Below are positions 11,899-23,487 of a DNA stretch of 64,000 bases, piece by piece (position 1 is the first letter of the stretch; the number at the start of each line of letters is the position of its first letter). The stretch is from the NCBI GenBank assembly GCA_039566865.1, contig CM076948.1, positions 11,791,001 through 11,855,000 of the forward strand. Direction: 5' to 3'. The stretch is from Aurelia coerulea (lineage: Eukaryota > Cnidaria > Scyphozoa > Semaeostomeae > Ulmaridae). The position numbers and the translations under genes were made by a program. The notes below the pieces were generated by a model that did no database searches, was not told the DNA's origin, and worked only from the letters and a program-made list of their open reading frames with translations.

Positions 11899-14845
11899 GT
11901 AGAGGAAAATACTAGGAATCCGTGACCAATTTCAGCAGACCTTGTTTTGAAGGTGTTTTCTATATCAGAAAAATGGGCTTGGGGGACCCTCTCAAAAATT
12001 TGAGCGTTTTTGGCCAGCCAGGGGGTAATGTCTGAAATTGGCCTAATTTTCTCAAAACATCAGCATAATAATCGACTCCATGCTGTATAAAACACAAAAT
12101 TGATATGAAATGAACCAATCCAAGGGCCTACGCCTATAAGATACCATCCCTTAGCCACAATACCCTTTTGATGGCATTTTGACACAAATGACACGGGGGT
12201 GTTGTACCCCAACATCCACTATTTCAATTATCATTGTCATGTTCCACTAACCTATACTATGGCAATTAGATACCGTTGAAATACGTTGTGTTACACCCTT
12301 AAAAGGAGGGACTAAAAGTCTGGACCTTAGAATCTAGCCAATTGCTATTTTTAGAAACTTTGGAGCTTTGACCCATTCCCCTTCAAAGAGTTTCTCGCTT
12401 GATCAGGTACTTGTAAAGACAAATTTATAATGGATAAGTGGAATAATATCGCCCATTGTTACCAATCGTTTATCAGCGCGACTTTTCTTAAGTATTGAAG
12501 GTCATAGGCATCAATCAAATTGCCAAAATTGCATTAAGCCTGGTACACTGTAGGTCTTTTGCAATCACTGGAGTCACTGTGGTCGTTAGACGAACTATTC
12601 AAAAAACTCCAAAGACTTGTGAACGACAAAACTCAGTCACTGGGGTCGGTAGGGTTGTTGAGGAGTTTGTTTGCCATTCATATTCAGTTGTTTGTGTGTC
12701 TTGTGTCATTTTGAATGATTGTTCCAGCAATTTCAACGACTTCAAAGATCTAATGCGAACCAGGCTTTACAGTACTTTACTGATGCCACTGTTTTCTATT
12801 TGGAAACGTTTCATCGTTATAGCGCTGTTGCAGATGAGGATGAAATCATTAATGGTTGCCAGAGCATGTATAAACCATCCCACTTCAAGCAAATCTGCCA
12901 ATAAAATCGTCGCTTCTTAGCTCCTTCATACAAAATTGGTTGTTTGACGCAAGTGTTGTTTTACTCTCATGAAAGTTGAAATGGATGCTGAATTACTGCA
13001 GTTCTTTTGATAAATCGGGTTGTAGCATGTTCCTACAGAGTACTTTTTATTATATGTACAGACACGTATCTTATTTAGGGCCAGAGCTGCATTCATCTGG
13101 TCGCAGAAAATTTATCTTTGTTGAAATATCGATAGAATCACTACGAATAAGATGCAGCAATTAGACTTTCAGTGATTATGCATTGCACATGATTCTTAGT
13201 GACTTCTGGCAGGGACAGCAAAAGCTTAAAAGATTAAGTTAATATTTTCAAGCTAAATAATTCCCTTACCAATTACTCAAGAAACAATGTGGTTTCGTTT
13301 GCAATTTAACCTGCAGCAAATTTACATATGAAACAGCAAGTTTCGGACAAATCACGTTCCTCCTTCCATATTTTTCTCTTGGCGCACTTTCTGCTTGAAA
13401 CAACGCTAAATTTTGTGACACGCTGCGCTATCTGCCCTTTTCTTCAGGTTCGGATCTCATCTGATACCAGTGTCGAACAAAAAGTTAGCATATGGCTCAG
13501 TTCCCTAACACGATTTATAAGTCTATAAATCTAAGCAATCCGCAAAGAACTTGATGATTCTTAGAGACATCCAACCAACCTTGAGCCCAAGCTTCTGATA
13601 AAGAGTGCGTATTTCACTTTTGGTGTCCACTTCATGCACACGTTAGCCTTAACCGTTACCATTGGAAGCTTTGTTGTGGCCAGTGTCATGCGAACAAAAT
13701 CAGCGAATGATGAACTTTCAAATAAGAGAATGCGCTTGCAGTGCTGTGCCCATATGTTTAGGATGCTTCCTACGGTCCTGACTTTGTACCATGGGCTAAT
13801 CTGCTCCTTTCATTTATCGATCGATCTGAATTGGTACAATATTCCAGTATACATGTTACACCTTGTTGCTTTGCTGAGAAATTTCTTTCAAAAATAAAGT
13901 TTTTCAATTATTCTAAGACGCAACCATACACTGAGAACAAGAGCGGCTGTACATAAGTTGAGGTGAGGGAAGTCTTCAGAACATTTTGAAAAATTGTATT
14001 GAAAATGTATCTATTGGAGAGGTGCTGTACTCAGAGGCGGAAATTGAGGGGGTTTGTGAGGGCAAATGCCCTCAGTTCTCACGAAAAGGTCTGGAAAGTT
14101 AGCAAAACAATGGATTTATTGGAAATTCAAAGCTTGAATCAGACAATTTGACCAGTTTTTCGACGTTTACCTCCCACTAGAAAACAAAATTCCGCAACTG
14201 GCTGCACTTAATTCAATACAAATTATGGTGCAGAAGAGATTTCCGTGCTCACCATAGCAGAAAGCAGATTCACCCTAAATTTAGTAACATCTGCAGTAAC
14301 AAAGCACTTATGGTGAATTCTTGTCAGTTTGGTTCTACATGATATTCTCTAGGGGACTGGGTAAGAGTTCCCAAGTTTCTGAAAGTAGCATTTGGCTAGA
14401 TTTTAGAATCCAGACATAAATTCCCTCCTTTTCAGGGTGTAAAACAATGTATATTAACGGCGTCTAATGGTCATGGTATAGGTTTGTTCAACATAACAAT
14501 GATAATTGAAATAGTGGATGTTGGGGTGCAACACCCCCGTGTCATTTGTGTCAAAATGCCATCAAAAGGGTATTTTGGCCAAGGGATGATATCTCACAGG
14601 TTTTGGCCCTTTGATTGGTTCATTTCATATCAATTTTGCGCTTTTTTACAGTCTAGAGTTGATCATTATGCTGATGTTTTGAGAAAATTAGGCCCATTTC
14701 AGACATTACCCCCTGGCCAAAAACGCTCAACTTTTTGAGAGGGTCCCCCAAGCCCATTTTGTTCAGCACATTTTTCTGATATAGAAAACACCTTCAAAAC
14801 AAGGTCTGCTGAAATTGGTCACGGATTCCTAGTATTTTCCTCTAC
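11899..14845. mobile_element. 2.95-kb transposon with about 500-bp inverted ends
   Basis: It begins GTAGAGGAAAATACTAGG and ends with the complement, flanked by TA (11897-11898 and 14846-14847). Inverted similarity extends about 500 bp (11899-12400 with 14345-14845) at perhaps 80-85 percent by eye. The 1.9-kb centre contains open frames such as 12495-12920 (141 codons) and 13634-13897 (87 codons), but I recognise no transposase motif or any other domain. It is probably a non-autonomous foldback element; TA flanks suggest Tc1/mariner-like mobilisation. The centre could include captured host sequence, which I cannot test. Confidence 0.8.
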
Positions 14846-15468
14846 TATACCAATCACAGTGCGCTCTTCGAGGCTTTTCGTCAGCATCGCGTCAGCAAAT
14901 TTTGACAAAAGTGTATACGCAGCTATACTTACATGGACACATTACCTTTAACTGTCGTTTGGGCCTCAAAACACTCAGTGGAGACTTCAAATTTTTAATT
15001 GCGGAGAAGAACTCTTGGATATTCTTTCCGAAATTGGAACAAATTGAGACTTATCGTACTTTTCCATTTTTTCCAGGTATTTTTCCGTTTTCCGCGTCGG
15101 TTTTCTTGTATTGTTTTTTAGCTTGTGCAAACTTTGTCAACACAAATCATGGATTTGCGAAATCGCTTTTCGTTTGTTGAGAAGATTAATGTTTCGTGAT
15201 GCCGGTTGATACAAATCATTGGCGAGCTGCAATAGCATCGTTCCGTTTATTCCTAAACACAAAGGCTAACATGCATCTGCAAGTCAAACCTTTATCAATG
15301 CTTCTTTCAATCTTCAAATTATACATGTTTTGCCGTATTCTGGTTTTAACTTCAATTCCTGTCTTGCCACTCACGATGGTTGTCCAGATCGCAGCAAATT
15401 TTTCGTTTTATCCAAACACTCGTTTTATGCATGTATTTGCCTGGTTGTACTCGTCTGTCAAAGCAATA
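14846..15468. other. No gene recognised; half of a 24-bp inverted pair
   Basis: Bases 14929-14952 are a perfect reverse complement of 11688-11711, lying outside both ends of the 2.9-kb transposon. Open frames at 14902-15180 and 15196-15474 have no recognisable domain. Confidence 0.35.
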
Positions 15469-16454
15469 GGGTAGGGTGGGGTAATGTGGGTCTACGGGGT
15501 AAAGTGGGTCTACTGAGCTTTTCGCCAGAAATATCCTTCCTCGTTAAATGGAAGAATGGCTCGCTATTTTTCTTTTAACGTCTGCATAATAAACTGCCTT
15601 TTTACATAAAAAATTCGTCTCAGATGTATCTCCACTCGTTTTATAAAATAACTTTACTGAACGGCCTATTGTGCAAGAATTTTTAAGCCCAGAAAAACTT
15701 TCTCCTGCCACTGTTCTTTTTCTTTTCTGGTCAATTTAATGACCATGAGGTAAAAGTTTGGTCTTTTACAAATGAAATAACGTTTGTTTTGAAATCATTG
15801 ACGCGATCATACTTTTTATTTTTTTTTTACCAGGTGGGGTAATGTGGGTCTACTGAGAATTTAGCCATAATTCCAATTCAATTTTCGCACTTGTATTCAT
15901 CCTGCCATGTTATTTTCTGTCTAAAATGCGAAAACGGGTTTCCTATTGCCGCAGTTACTGTCTTGTAACTAGTAAATTGGGGTAAACATACTGCAAACAT
16001 CTTTATTTGACTGTTATTATCAAATTCGATCACTGACTTGCAAGTCGCAACGATGGTGGATCACAGCATAACGACCGTAGTTTTATTTTCGTCGCGGGAA
16101 CGGGATTGCTTGCGATAAAAGGCAAAGACTGTGATCTTACTGAATAGAGAATAGTTGGGAAATGTAAGTCCATTAATTTTTCTAATCATTTAGCCTTTCA
16201 TATTCCGATTTTGTACAAGTTTTGAAAATAGACCCACGTCGAAAAAAGTGGGCCTATTTTAGTAGCCAAAAGAAAAAATTTTTTAAAAATATTTAGCTGC
16301 CTTTGTCAGAGCTGAGATTTTTCCCCAAGAAAGAAGAAGCATTGAATGTCAATTAAACGAAACTTTTGAAATTTTTCTCATTTTCGTCTCGTGTTACCAG
16401 CTATCCATTTTGAGATTTTGCTCATTTTAGACCCACATTACCCCCACCCTACCC
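15469..16454. mobile_element. TA-flanked non-autonomous transposon, 986 bp
   Basis: The left end GGGTAGGGTGGGGTAATGTG (15469) is mirrored at the right by CACATTACCCCCACCCTACC ending 16454, with TA on both sides (15467-15468 and 16455-16456). A second copy of the end phrase (GGTGGGGTAATGTGGGTCTA) lies inside near 15834. There is no coding sequence. The element sits directly at the left edge of a LINE endonuclease fragment. Confidence 0.8.
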
Positions 16455-16887
16455 TAGATCTCATAGGTTACACATTCATGAAAAGCAACCAACCACATAA
16501 TGTAAAACGAGGAGGAGTGGGGCTTTATGTCAAAGATTCGTTTCCTGCAATAAGTCGGCAGGACCTCGCGATCCTACCTGAATGTATTGTGTATGTAGTT
16601 CAGCTTGATAAAAAGAAATATTTTTTGCAATACTCTACCGTAGTCCCAGTCAAAGCCAAACTGAATTCCAGGACTTCATGAATAATTTCAAACTCATGTT
16701 TTCCAAGATGGCTAGCAAAAATCCCTACTGTGTTATTATAACTGGTGATTTTAACTGCCGTTCTACAAACTGGTGGGAAAATGATATCGAAAATGTAACT
16801 TCAGTTGCTCAGTTTCATAAAGCAACATTTTGTATAATAAGCTGTCCAAATAAGAAATCAGATCAGCACTTCATGAAATTTCATTAA
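16455..16887 (+). pseudogene. LINE apurinic-type endonuclease fragment
   Basis: About 140 residues of the exonuclease-endonuclease-phosphatase (EEP) domain of a jockey/CR1-type ORF2 remain. I can read KRGGVGLYVKDSF (about 16506-16545), then after a frameshift near 16665 FSKMASKNPYCVIITGDFN (about 16700-16758). GDFN is a conserved active-site strand of this family, which nicks target DNA for target-primed reverse transcription. The sequence loses similarity after about 16800, and no RT follows. It resembles the GDFNCRSSQWW region of the LINE at 53959. Confidence 0.75.
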
Positions 16888-16894
16888 ACTTATT

Positions 16895-17815
16895 TTATTA
16901 TTATAAATTTCTTTATAGTTGGATAAAATACAAAGATAGCTAAAAGTAATTAGCTAATTAATTCCAAATTTAAAACTTAAAATTTAAAACTTTAAAATAC
17001 AAATATTACCTAAGAAAATAGTGGATAAAATATTTACACGTCATCAAAAGTATTCAGAATAAAAGCAGATATCTAAAAATATTTATCATAAAAAGCCCAT
17101 ATTTTGAATAAAAATGCGGCATAATTTGCATGGACAGCTTTCTCCGTACCAATGTTTATCTTTATTTTAAACTCACGAAGGGATTCTGAATTGCGAATTG
17201 TTGGTAACGTTTGCCACAGCTGCGGACCTCTTAGGCCTGAGTTACACGACGCCGGATTGGGTTCACTGCGGATTGCTTTTCACTTCGGATAGGGGTTTCA
17301 GTTACACGACGCCGAGGCAATCCGAAGCACTTCGGTGGGTGAAACCGAAGTGAAAGTCACTCCGCTCTGGAGGTGAAGTGAAAATCAATCCGAAGTACTT
17401 CGCTTCGCATTCCATTTCGTGTAACAACTGAATCCGAAGTGATTTTCACTCCGAAACCTCATTCCTAGTCACTTTGCCTCCTCCGCCCTCCGCCAAAATA
17501 CGAAAGAGAGGTTTTTGTCTGCGCAGTACATTACAATCCGACATCGTGTAACAGCGACGCAAAACGGAGCAAAAGGCAATCCGAAGTCGTGTAATCACTT
17601 CAAAAAGCGTAGTGCTTTTGCTTCGGATTGGGGAAGGCAATCTGAAGTGAAAACCAATCCGACGTCGTGTAATTTGGGCCTTAATCGGACGCTTTCTGTC
17701 CCGTTGTTGACAGATCTCACTCTTGGTTGAATAAATTTATTATTGTCATGCAAATTGTAGTGACTTGTATTTTCGCAGAAGATTTCCTGCATAAATGAAG
17801 GGTTATCCAAAGCAA
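16895..17815 (-). pseudogene. LINE ORF2 C-terminus and 3' tail, split by a MITE
   Basis: On the minus strand 17815-17684 encodes SFMQEIFCENTSHYNLHD and VNNGTESVR. After the MITE at 17234-17680 the same protein resumes with QLWQTLP and NSEFLREFKIKI down to about 17100, followed by an AT-rich 3' untranslated region to about 16895. It is the same family as 9185-9960. It is 5' truncated near 17815. The interruption allows the MITE target site to be read exactly. Confidence 0.75.
17234..17680. mobile_element. PIF/Harbinger-like MITE, TTA target duplication
   Basis: The ends are GGCCTGAGTTACACGACG and, as reverse complement of the right end, GGCCCAAATTACACGACG. TTA occurs at 17231-17233 and 17681-17683. 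The undisturbed relative at about 9358-9376 supports the host sequence. A 3-bp TTA/TWA duplication is characteristic of PIF/Harbinger. The 447-bp body is built of many CCGAAGTGA-type phrases in both orientations and has no reading frame. Confidence 0.85.
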
Positions 17816-18477
17816 GCCTTAAGTTCCAAGTTTTGAATAAACTTGATGATGAGGATGCTGTGTTTTAACATTGCTAAATAAATGCATGTTGACTTGGCCT
17901 ACCTATTAGGCCGAGTGACTGTTATTAGCTGATAAGTGCATCAGCACATCAATCAGAGCAGTGCTTGTTTTGATCTTGGTATAAAATATACTACGTCACT
18001 TCATTGGATCAAAGAGCAAAAGACGTTCTTCTTACATTCTTTGTGGCAGATGCAACGTCAACTATCAAAAACGTCTTCTAAAAATATTTGATTTGATTTA
18101 AAAAATCATCGCCATTTTTAAACCGAAAACGATACTTTTGGCGCGATTTCTCTCCATTGAAATCGAGGCATGCAACAGACTCTTCTGCTTCCATTTTAAC
18201 GTTTAATACCACAGTAAATGATATGGAAGTAAACACAAAGAGTTGATATTTTTACCACCTGCGAAATTTTGCAGAAATTTTTCGGCAATAAACCTAAGTT
18301 CCCAGGAAAGGAAAATATTGTTCCAAGTCTGCCTGGCTGTCCCCATGCAGGAACAGCATTGAACGGCACACAAGGCGTGCGATTTTGCCGTAAGGATATG
18401 GAAGCAATCTTCACGTCCAATTATTGACTCAGAGGTGCCAAAGTTGCATGGTTGGAACAATGATTTCACTGTTGATT
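17816..18477. other. No gene recognised
   Basis: Open frames on the minus strand at 18196-18469 overlap in two frames and show no known domain. No repeat boundary was identified. Confidence 0.3.
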
Positions 18478-18518
18478 GGATATAGGACCCCTATACCCCA
18501 AGGATATATCCTGATATA

Positions 18519-18672
18519 CAGTAAAGTCCTGCCTTTTAGAAACTCGTTTTTTTTTACCTCTGCCTATTGCTCCCCCTTAATTACTCCTTAATAACTGTTT
18601 TCTTACTGTTCTCCCAAATATTCAGGGTCTTAGTTTCTTATAGAGTAGTTTCTCAAAGGCGGGACTTTACTG
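18519..18672. mobile_element. 154-bp TA-flanked MITE
   Basis: The left end CAGTAAAGTCCTGCCTTT is mirrored at the right (AAAGGCGGGACTTTACTG), with TA at 18517-18518 and 18673-18674. The related sequence at 8588-8714 lacks the insertion and shows a single TA at the point of insertion. Related ends (CAGTAAAAACCCGC) occur at 48843 and 23470. Confidence 0.9.
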
Positions 18673-18724
18673 TATCCGAGTTTTTCATCAGCGAAAATGT
18701 AGATGTAGAGTAGGGAATTGGGAT

Positions 18725-20310
18725 AAGGTTAATGGAAAGAATCTTGTCAACCAGTTTTTCGAGTAGAATTCGAATCCGGCTGTTGATCGGGAGGGAGAGG
18801 ACGCTTTTCTGAGATATAGAGGGGTTTCAGTCCATAAAAACGGGACAAAAATGTGAATTAGCGGTGAATGGTCTACCATGGGGGACTTTTCCAGACAAAC
18901 TTTTCTCCAGATCAGTTTTTTTGCGTAGAACTCGAATCCAAATGTTAATTGGGTGGGAAAGGGTGCTTTCCGAAATATAAGGGGTTTTGGTCCAAAAATC
19001 GGAACAAAGCGGTGAATTTGCTGTGAATCGCCAGCCGTGGCGGGATTTTTCTAGACCAACCTTTTTTAGATCAGTTTTTGGTTTAGAACTCAAATCTGAA
19101 TGTTTACTGAGGGGTGTTTTTCCAAGATACAGGGGGCAGGGGCGAACTGCCCCGGATGGCTAGGTGAGATCGCCACCCAGGCCCCTCAGAATGACAGCGG
19201 GCCCTGCATAAGAAGAAAGTAGGTATATGTTCATAACCTTTTGCATACGCCAAGCAAACTGATTCGAATAATTGGTTATTAAGTACAAGTTCTGTATTTA
19301 GAGTAATTGTCTCTTACTGCGGTGTAACAGACGGAAGTTGGATTTAGAGCCACTCCGAAGGGCCCCCGAGATGTAGGGCCCAAAGAGACTATTACTATTC
19401 ATTAAAGCGAGCTGTTCATTAAAGTAGTGAAGCGCTACTATCGTAGAAAGAGACAGCTTATTGACTTACCTTACTCTTTATAGTTTAGGGTCCCCAGGAG
19501 GCCCAAAGGCTTCACGTGAATTGAAAGGCATTACCAGGTAAAACTTATTGAGAAACGCTGTACGTCAACTCGTGTACTAGGGTAGCAAAGAAACTCTTAA
19601 ACACTGAACTATCATTATCACCAATATAATGAAACGCAGAATTATCATTATTCTTACCACTGAACTATCATGGGAAAATGTTCGCTAAACCTTCATTTTT
19701 CAGTGATTTTCACTGTCATTTTACGTTTTGAGACAACTGAAACTCTTCTATCTCTTAAAATTGTGCTGCAAAATAATAATAGTTTGTTATTTTAACTTTC
19801 TTTTTATGTACGGCCAGCTGTCATTCTGAGGGCCTGGGTGGCGATCCGACCTAGCCATCCGGGGTAGTCCGCCCCTGTCCCCCCTTTATCTTGAAAAAGC
19901 ACCCTCCCCCACCCAATTAACATCTTGGTTCGAGTTATATACAAAAACTGATCTACAAAAGTTTGTCTAGAAAAGTCCCCTAAGGCTGACCATTCACAGC
20001 TGATTCATTGCTTTATCCCGGTTTTTGGTCAGAAACCCCCTATATCTCGCAAGAGTGTCCTCTACCATTCAATTAACATTCAGATTCCAAATCTACTTAA
20101 AAAAACTGATCAAGAAAATGTTTGTCTAGAAAAGTCTCCCTACAGTTGACCATTCACAGCTAATTTACAGTTTTATCCCGGTTTTTGGACTAAAACCCCC
20201 TAGATCTGAGAAGAACGTCCTCTCCCACCCGATCAACATCCGGCTTCGAATTCCACACTAAAATTGGTCTTGATAACTTTTGGTCTCGTAAAGTCCCTCC
20301 TCGGGTGACA
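18725..20310. repeat. Foldback structure made of about 165-bp repeats
   Basis: The left arm (18725-19198) and right arm (19815-20310) are inverted copies. Each arm holds about 2.5 to 3 units of a repeat of about 165 bp containing phrases such as TAGAACTCGAATCC and GATATAGGGGGTTTT. The innermost inverted block (19136-19196 with 19817-19878) is GC-rich and contains CCCCGGATGGCTAGGT. A 620-bp unpaired centre lies between. No coding frame is found. It may be a foldback transposon or a palindromic rearrangement. Confidence 0.8.
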
Positions 20311-20507
20311 ATGCTCCCCCTTGTGCCTGGAGTAATGTAGTTACGCTCGGCTAAATTTTTTCGCCGTCCACCCCCCCCCCCCCCCCAAAGATCAGCAATG
20401 CATTCCATGCAGATTAGATTGACATTCTAATCGGAGTCAAAGCAATGACCATGCAATTTATTGTTTATTACAGATTTACACCTCAGGTGATTTGAAGTAT
20501 CACAGGT

Positions 20508-21310
20508 TCACAATAACTCTCGAGAGATGTCAAAATAAATGTATCAGGTTTTGCTTAAGTATGAATAACAGAGCACACATAGGAATCAAAGAATTTAAAA
20601 ATATAAATTGGCTCCCTACTAAAGAGAGGTTTAAACAATGTACTGCTACAAACGTTTACAAATTTTTCGATAATTCAGCCCCATCCTATATGTCGGAGAT
20701 GTTCTTACCAGCTGGCCAGAGTCGGATTACTCGAAGGTCTAAAAACAAATTAAATCAACCATTCCGAAAGAGCAACATAGGGCAAAGTGGTCTATCTTAC
20801 CTAGGACCTAAGATCTGGAACAATCTACACTCTGACCTAAAGTCTGCTAAAAACGTTAACAGTTTCAAACATAAGATAAAGGACAATTTCTTTAAAGACC
20901 TCCAAAATCAAGAAAACAGTCCCTATATATATTATTAAATTTCTAAAAACTGCATAAATAACAAGCCCAACAGGCTGTTACACTTTCTTATGAACGTCTC
21001 TTTTTTTTTCATGAAAACTTTTCTTTTCTATAATACCCCTGGAGGGACCATTATGGAAACAAGGTTGCACTGACCTTTTAATGCTATCCCTGCCATTTTA
21101 AACTAGGGGTATTTTTATACTAGATCTTTAGTTTTTATTACCATTTTATACATGTAAATAGCCTTTCTTTCCTTTATTACATTTTCAATTTTTACTTTGT
21201 ATGGCAAAATTTTACATACATACATACATACATGTCATGTGTTTTATTACTTACGCGTTCATCGATAGACGTGCATGCAGCATGATATCTTCTATGCGGA
21301 ATAAAACAGA
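20508..21310 (+). pseudogene. LINE ORF2 C-terminus with 3' untranslated region
   Basis: An open frame ending at 20938 encodes the C-terminal region of a non-LTR ORF2 after the RT domain: CQNKCIRFCLSMNNRAHIG, INWLPTKERFKQC, and LSYLGPKIWNNLHSDLKS. The natural start is absent, since homology begins inside the frame near 20508, so it is a 5'-truncated copy with an intact tail. After the TAA the 3' untranslated region runs through a (TACA)n run at about 21212-21234 to GAATAAAACAG near 21299, a possible polyadenylation signal. It is a different LINE family from 9185. Confidence 0.8.
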
Positions 21311-22138
21311 GTTTGATTTGAGAATTTAGTAAACTTTGCACACTCATACGGAGTGGCTGCAAATTACGTTGCTAAAAGTTTTGACAGCGAGTCGAGCAAT
21401 GCTTGTTGAACTGGCCTTCAGGCTTGCTTGTGTGTTTTTGTGTTATTTTGGTGAGAAATTTCATTTTCATTAATATAATGTGCTCTTTCGCCTCTGGTTG
21501 GCAATGCAGGTATTTCAAGGTATCATGCTAGCTATCGCTTACTGAGGTTGCATTTTCTCTAATATCGCTTCGACCTTATTTGGATTTAGCTTTGTCCATT
21601 CATGCTGAGTTTTTAGAAAATTTAATCGACGTTTTTTTATCGTTGTCAATGTTTTCGAAAACGAAAATTTTAAGAAGCTCGCTTGTAGCTCTAAAAATTG
21701 AAAACGGAAAAATTTGCAAAAAATCCAGAATTTAATTCAGGCTTTCTGCTAAAGATTAAGTCACAAACCTTCAAAATCGGTCCAGTGTACGATTTATTGC
21801 AGCAGGCATAGTATATTTTAGCGCACTCGGTATAAAGTTTCTTATAAAATGAATAGATTTAAAAGCAGGCTGATAAGACTGTCTGATAAAAATTGCAAGA
21901 CCAAGCCGGAAAGGCAAAACTCCATGATTACCGTAAAAGCTCTATAAACCCCCCTCTCTATTTAGCGCCCTTCTCTAATAAGCCCCTCCTCGCTGAACCG
22001 AAATCTTAAACAAAACTCCCTCCCTAATCAAGCCCCCCCCCCCACTTATATCAAATGCCAGAGGCTACCAAAGATATTCCATTCATTTAGCTAAACAAGT
22101 TTGCATGTTAATTTGATATGGTTTGGGATAACTGTGGC
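21311..22138. other. No gene recognised; C-rich repeat near 21937-22045
   Basis: No coding sequence. The stretch 21937-22045 contains repeated C-rich phrases (TAAGCCCCTCC, CAAGCCCCCCCC) that look like part of an unassigned repeat. Confidence 0.3.
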
Positions 22139-22387
22139 GAATAGACGTTTTAGCTATTCTACAAAAGAGCCTGGATCGAGCGTTATTTTTATACACGAGG
22201 TTCGATAGAGTGGCGTTAGAGCTTCTATCAATATTCTGCATATTCGAAAATTCTACAAAGTGCACTTTGTAGAATTTTCGAATTTGCACAATAGTGATAG
22301 AAGCTCTTAACACCACTCTATCGAGCCTTGCGTATAAAAATAACGCTCGATCCAGGATCTTTTGTAGAATAGCTAAAAGGTCTATTT
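22139..22387. repeat. Near-perfect 250-bp palindrome
   Basis: Two arms of about 124 bp meet at GTGCAC (22260-22265) with no loop. The arms differ at only a few positions and one indel. A transcript would form a long hairpin. The outer ends are AATAGAC and GTCTATT, and MITE copy 2 begins 6 bp beyond. Mirror-image open frames over it are by-products of the symmetry. Confidence 0.95.
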
Positions 22388-22392
22388 ATGTA

Positions 22393-23175
22393 CCGGGTGC
22401 CTCAAAAAAGTACCCCCTTTTGACCGAACTAGGGAACAAAACGATAAAATTTCGGGATTTTTATAGTTCATGGCTACATTTGTCCATCTTCAACTTAAAT
22501 GCACATACCTAGCACTTCAAAATCGTCCACCGAACGACGGAGATATGAGTTCACAAGATCAAAATTTGGAGTGCACCTGAAACCAGAGGTTTTGAGAAAG
22601 GGCCTAGCCATGATTTGACAACGTAAACATTTTGCCAAAGAATGATCAACTTTGAACGGGCTTTGAACTTTACTTCTTACTTTTGAAAAGAATTATACCT
22701 TGAATTGCTTCAATTGTTCTTGAAATTACTTTTCTTTTGACGAATTGGTCGGCCCTTGCAATGCGTTCCATGCCAAGTGTTTTGAAGACGAGGAAAAGGA
22801 GCGCATGCATGCTTATTTTGGAGTTGTGGCACGACTTTATCATTCTTACCACATTTTTATTACATTTGTTTAATTAGGGCCATGCCCATGCGTCTTTGAT
22901 TCTTTTCAAAAGCAAAAACTGAAAATTAGGGTTTACAGGTCCATAATGCAAATCATGACTAGGCCCTTTTCAAAACCTCTGGTTTTGGGCTACCTGTAAA
23001 TTTTGACTTCGCAAAATTGTATCTCCGGCGTTTGGTGTACAATTTTCAAATGCAAGGTATGTGCATCTAAGTTGAAGATTGATACATTTAGCTGTGAACT
23101 GAGAGAGCAATGATATCTTATCGTTTTTGTCCCCATTGCCAGTCAAAAGGGGGTACTTTTTTCTGAGACACCCGG
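22393..23175 (-). mobile_element. Foldback MITE family A, copy 2 (inverted)
   Basis: It is flanked by TA (22391-22392 and 23176-23177), with ends CCGGGTGCCTC and GAGACACCCGG. It is 783 bp long and in opposite orientation to the copies at 3370 and 28502, as shown by the order of the arm phrases. Inverted arms span about 215 bp. No coding sequence. Confidence 0.9.
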
Positions 23176-23269
23176 TATTGACTCGTAAAATAGTCGAAAC
23201 AGCAAAATATGGGGTAAAGAACTAAAAAGCCATCACATATATCTTTGTCATAAAAAGGGCACACTTACA

Positions 23270-23485
23270 GTAATTTCAATCAGTATTGGAAACTAGAAAC
23301 TTGGCACTGGAAACTTGTTCTTGGCAAATTGCTTCTTACATTCATTTTGTTTAACAAGTATTTTTTCTAAGATAACAACTGATAAGAAACTTCAGGCTCA
23401 CCAGTTTCTTATCTTTTGGAACATAAATTTAAAAAATTCAGTCTGCAGTTTCTTATAAATGAGTTCCTTGTATGCGGGTTTTTAC
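23270..23485. mobile_element. Partial MITE related to 48843
   Basis: The right end TATGCGGGTTTTTACTA resembles the TGTGCGGGTTTTTACTG end of the MITE at 48843-49248, and internal phrases such as GAAACTTCAGGC and TTTCTTAT recur. The left end (CAGTAATTTC near 23269) is poorly conserved. A second MITE starts at 23488, apparently nested at this end. Confidence 0.4.
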
Positions 23486-23487
23486 TA

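Noticed and set aside
12495..12920. 141-codon frame as a transposase of the 2.95-kb element
   Set aside because: No DDE/D signature, helix-turn-helix or zinc motif could be recognised, and an overlapping frame is equally open.
22083..22512. Two similar small proteins on opposite strands
   Set aside because: They are mirror translations of the palindrome and have no start, domain or context.
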